Positions 58,801 to 60,134 of a stretch of 60,134 nt of DNA are shown here, piece by piece. The first letter of the stretch is position 1. Each line of letters begins with the position of its first letter. Source of the stretch: Calocera cornea HHB12733 (Eukaryota > Basidiomycota > Dacrymycetes > Dacrymycetales > Dacrymycetaceae); contig KV424078.1 of NCBI GenBank assembly GCA_001632435.1, forward strand, positions 7,213 through 67,346. The letters are read 5' to 3'. The notes beneath the pieces are model-generated. The model saw only the letters and a list, made by a program, of their open reading frames with translations. It searched no databases and was not told the origin of the DNA. Both the position numbers and the translations under genes were made by a program.

Positions 58801-60134
58801 ACGACAGTAGACTGTCGAGAAAGGAACAACAACACCATAAAGGATGTTACTCCGATGCCGGATCAGGACGAGATTCGTCGCTGGGTAGCGAGATTCCCCT
58901 TCCGATCCAAGTTGGATCTACGCAACGCGTTTGAGATGCTCCGAGTGGAGCCGGATGACGTCTGGAAGACGTCCTTCCAAAATCCTTTTGGGACTTACTT
59001 AAGTCTAGTTGGACAACAAGGGGATTGCAACCTCCCTGCGTCGTTCCAACGCATGATGATGGATATCATGCGTGAGCATTGGATGCTTAGGGTAGTTTGC
59101 TACCTTGACGACATATTTGTCGTCGGATCAACCTTGGAAGAGGCGATTGCCAACCTGAGATTGATCTTCGCAATACTGCGAGAGCAGAAGCTCTACCTGT
59201 CCGAGGACAAGGTGGACATGCTATCTCCCACGATTGAGTGCCTAGGGCACAAGATCACGGATGATGGCATATATGCCGATGACGACAAGATGTCTGTCAT
59301 ACGCACTGCGGGATTCCCGCAAGACGCTAAAGCCATGCAGCGTTTTCTAGGTATGGTGACCTATCTGGCACCATACCTGCCGAACGTGGCTAGGTTCACT
59401 AGTCCGTTGTCTGCTTTGACGCATCTGCGTCGACCATACTTGGTCACTCCCTTGCACGAATCGTGCTTCAAGAAGATACTTGAATTGGCTACGCACTACC
59501 CAGTGCTTAAACCAATTGATCCGTCCAACGGACAAACGGTATACGTCATTGTTGACGCTTCCACAAGTGGAGTCGGGTGCCTATATGGGCAAGGTATGAG
59601 CTGGGACAAAGTCCACCCAGCTGGCTTCCACTCGAAGCGATTTACCAACGCCCAGATGGCGTATCCTACATACCAGCAGGAACTATTGGCCCTATTGGAG
59701 GCTCTGCTCAAATGGGAAAGCCAATTGATCGGTATACCGATAACCGTTTGTACGGACCATGAACCATTAAGGTACCTTCAATCGAAGGCGACTCTTGCTG
59801 GTCCAAGAGTTACTCGAGCTATCGAGTACCTTCAGCGATTCAATATCGCTAAAATACAGCATGTACCGGGGGAACGCAACATAGTTGCAGACTGGATGTC
59901 TCGGTCAGAAGGACCGAAAGGACCAGTATCCGCGGACGTGCGGAATGACAAGGAAATGGACACCTTGTCCGAAGCTCGAATAGCTGAACTACTCCCAGTA
60001 GTGTCGGTTCGTCAAATGACGACGAGGTACAGAGGGACTAAGGTCCCACCTCGGGAGCGTGTCGAGCCGCGAATTGCGGAGAGCGAGAGGATCAATGGGC
60101 GATTGACCTCTGTTGCTCAGACGCCAATACAGGC
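55823..60134 (+). CDS. Gag-Pol polyprotein, partial, with one frame change
   Basis: The Gag frame opens at ATG 55823 and ends at TAG 57002-57004. A second frame, one base back, has no stop from 56890 to the edge. It continues the capsid homology (VVWGLFHRFFSAEE), so the shift falls inside Gag near a T-run at about 56930. The second frame carries a CCHC zinc knuckle (CFRCQGTGHWANDC, 57499-57540), protease LIDSGAEIDTIS (Asp at 57997), RT with SKLDLRNAFEM (Asp at 58915) and CYLDDIFVV (59101-59112), then RNase H with VIVDASTSGVG, a Glu in QQELLALLEAL and VCTDHEPLRYL. All RT and RNase H acidic residues are kept. It was probably one ORF; the frame change is likely a mutation or base-call error, as no standard slippery heptamer is present. 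Confidence 0.85.

Larger units (their letters stand above)
55503..60134 (+). mobile_element. Ty3/gypsy LTR retrotransposon, 3' end beyond window
   Basis: Begins with a putative 5' LTR and continues through Gag, protease, reverse transcriptase and RNase H to the right edge, where integrase and the 3' LTR are missing only because the window ends. The order protease, RT, RNase H marks the Ty3/gypsy class. It sits 111 bp past the stop codon of the peptide gene, in what would be its 3' region. No tRNA-type primer site starting TGG is seen right after the LTR. Confidence 0.9.

Noticed and set aside
1..60134. tRNA, rRNA or CRISPR features
   Set aside because: No cloverleaf-like TTC-loop boxes in order, no ribosomal sequence and no regularly spaced repeat-spacer array were seen by eye; a tRNA scan was not possible.

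Overview
The window looks like nuclear DNA of a filamentous basidiomycete fungus, probably an Agaricomycete. The genes are broken by many short introns (about 43 to 100 nt, GT...AG, often with a CTGAY-type branch site), the coding DNA is GC-rich, and the families present fit: fungal Zn2Cys6 transcription factors, an F-box protein, a basidiomycete-style UbiA membrane enzyme and a Ty3/gypsy LTR retroelement. Gene models were built by hand by joining frames at splice sites, so exon edges are predictions. No species can be named from the sequence alone.

Left and middle part (1-44 kb), mostly housekeeping and regulatory genes. In order: an uncharacterised 5-exon gene (223-2043, +); an F-box protein (2238-3566, -); a 3.3 kb stretch with a diverged direct repeat; a Zn2Cys6 transcription factor with a Fungal_trans_2-like C-terminus (about 6864-10316, +); a tiny two-exon membrane-protein gene (10751-10934, -); a monocarboxylate-transporter-like MFS protein (11645-13664, -); an M24B Xaa-Pro peptidase (14805-16840, +); a 2.4 kb microsatellite-rich gap; a second Zn2Cys6 factor (19212-23002, +); a caprin-like RGG protein (23302-25580, -); a GTPBP1/2-type GTPase (26244-28345, -); an NDR-family AGC kinase (28895-32593, -); a homeodomain protein (34051-36228, +); DNA ligase I with apparent mitochondrial and nuclear starts (38372-41624, +); and a large disordered protein (41762-43974, -).

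Right part (44-60 kb) is less GC-rich, gene-poor and accessory in character. It holds GTACT-type repeat arrays, an inverted repeat made of two copies of a gene fragment, two paralogous small ORFs that begin MSFGDV (47834 and 49229), a UbiA-superfamily membrane enzyme (50620-51733), a vacuolar PQ-loop transporter (51995-53167, -) and two small secreted-peptide genes with Lys-Arg (Kex2) processing sites (53837-54027, - and 55046-55391, +). A Ty3/gypsy element starts at 55503, just beyond the second peptide gene, and runs off the right edge inside Pol.

The most interesting item is the peptide gene at 55046-55391. It encodes a signal peptide, a short propeptide, KR, then a run of X-Pro/X-Ala dipeptides and a short two-Cys tail. 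This is the layout of an ascomycete alpha-factor-type precursor, which would be unexpected in a basidiomycete, whose known mating pheromones are farnesylated CaaX peptides. A second KR-D precursor lies about 1 kb away in the opposite orientation.
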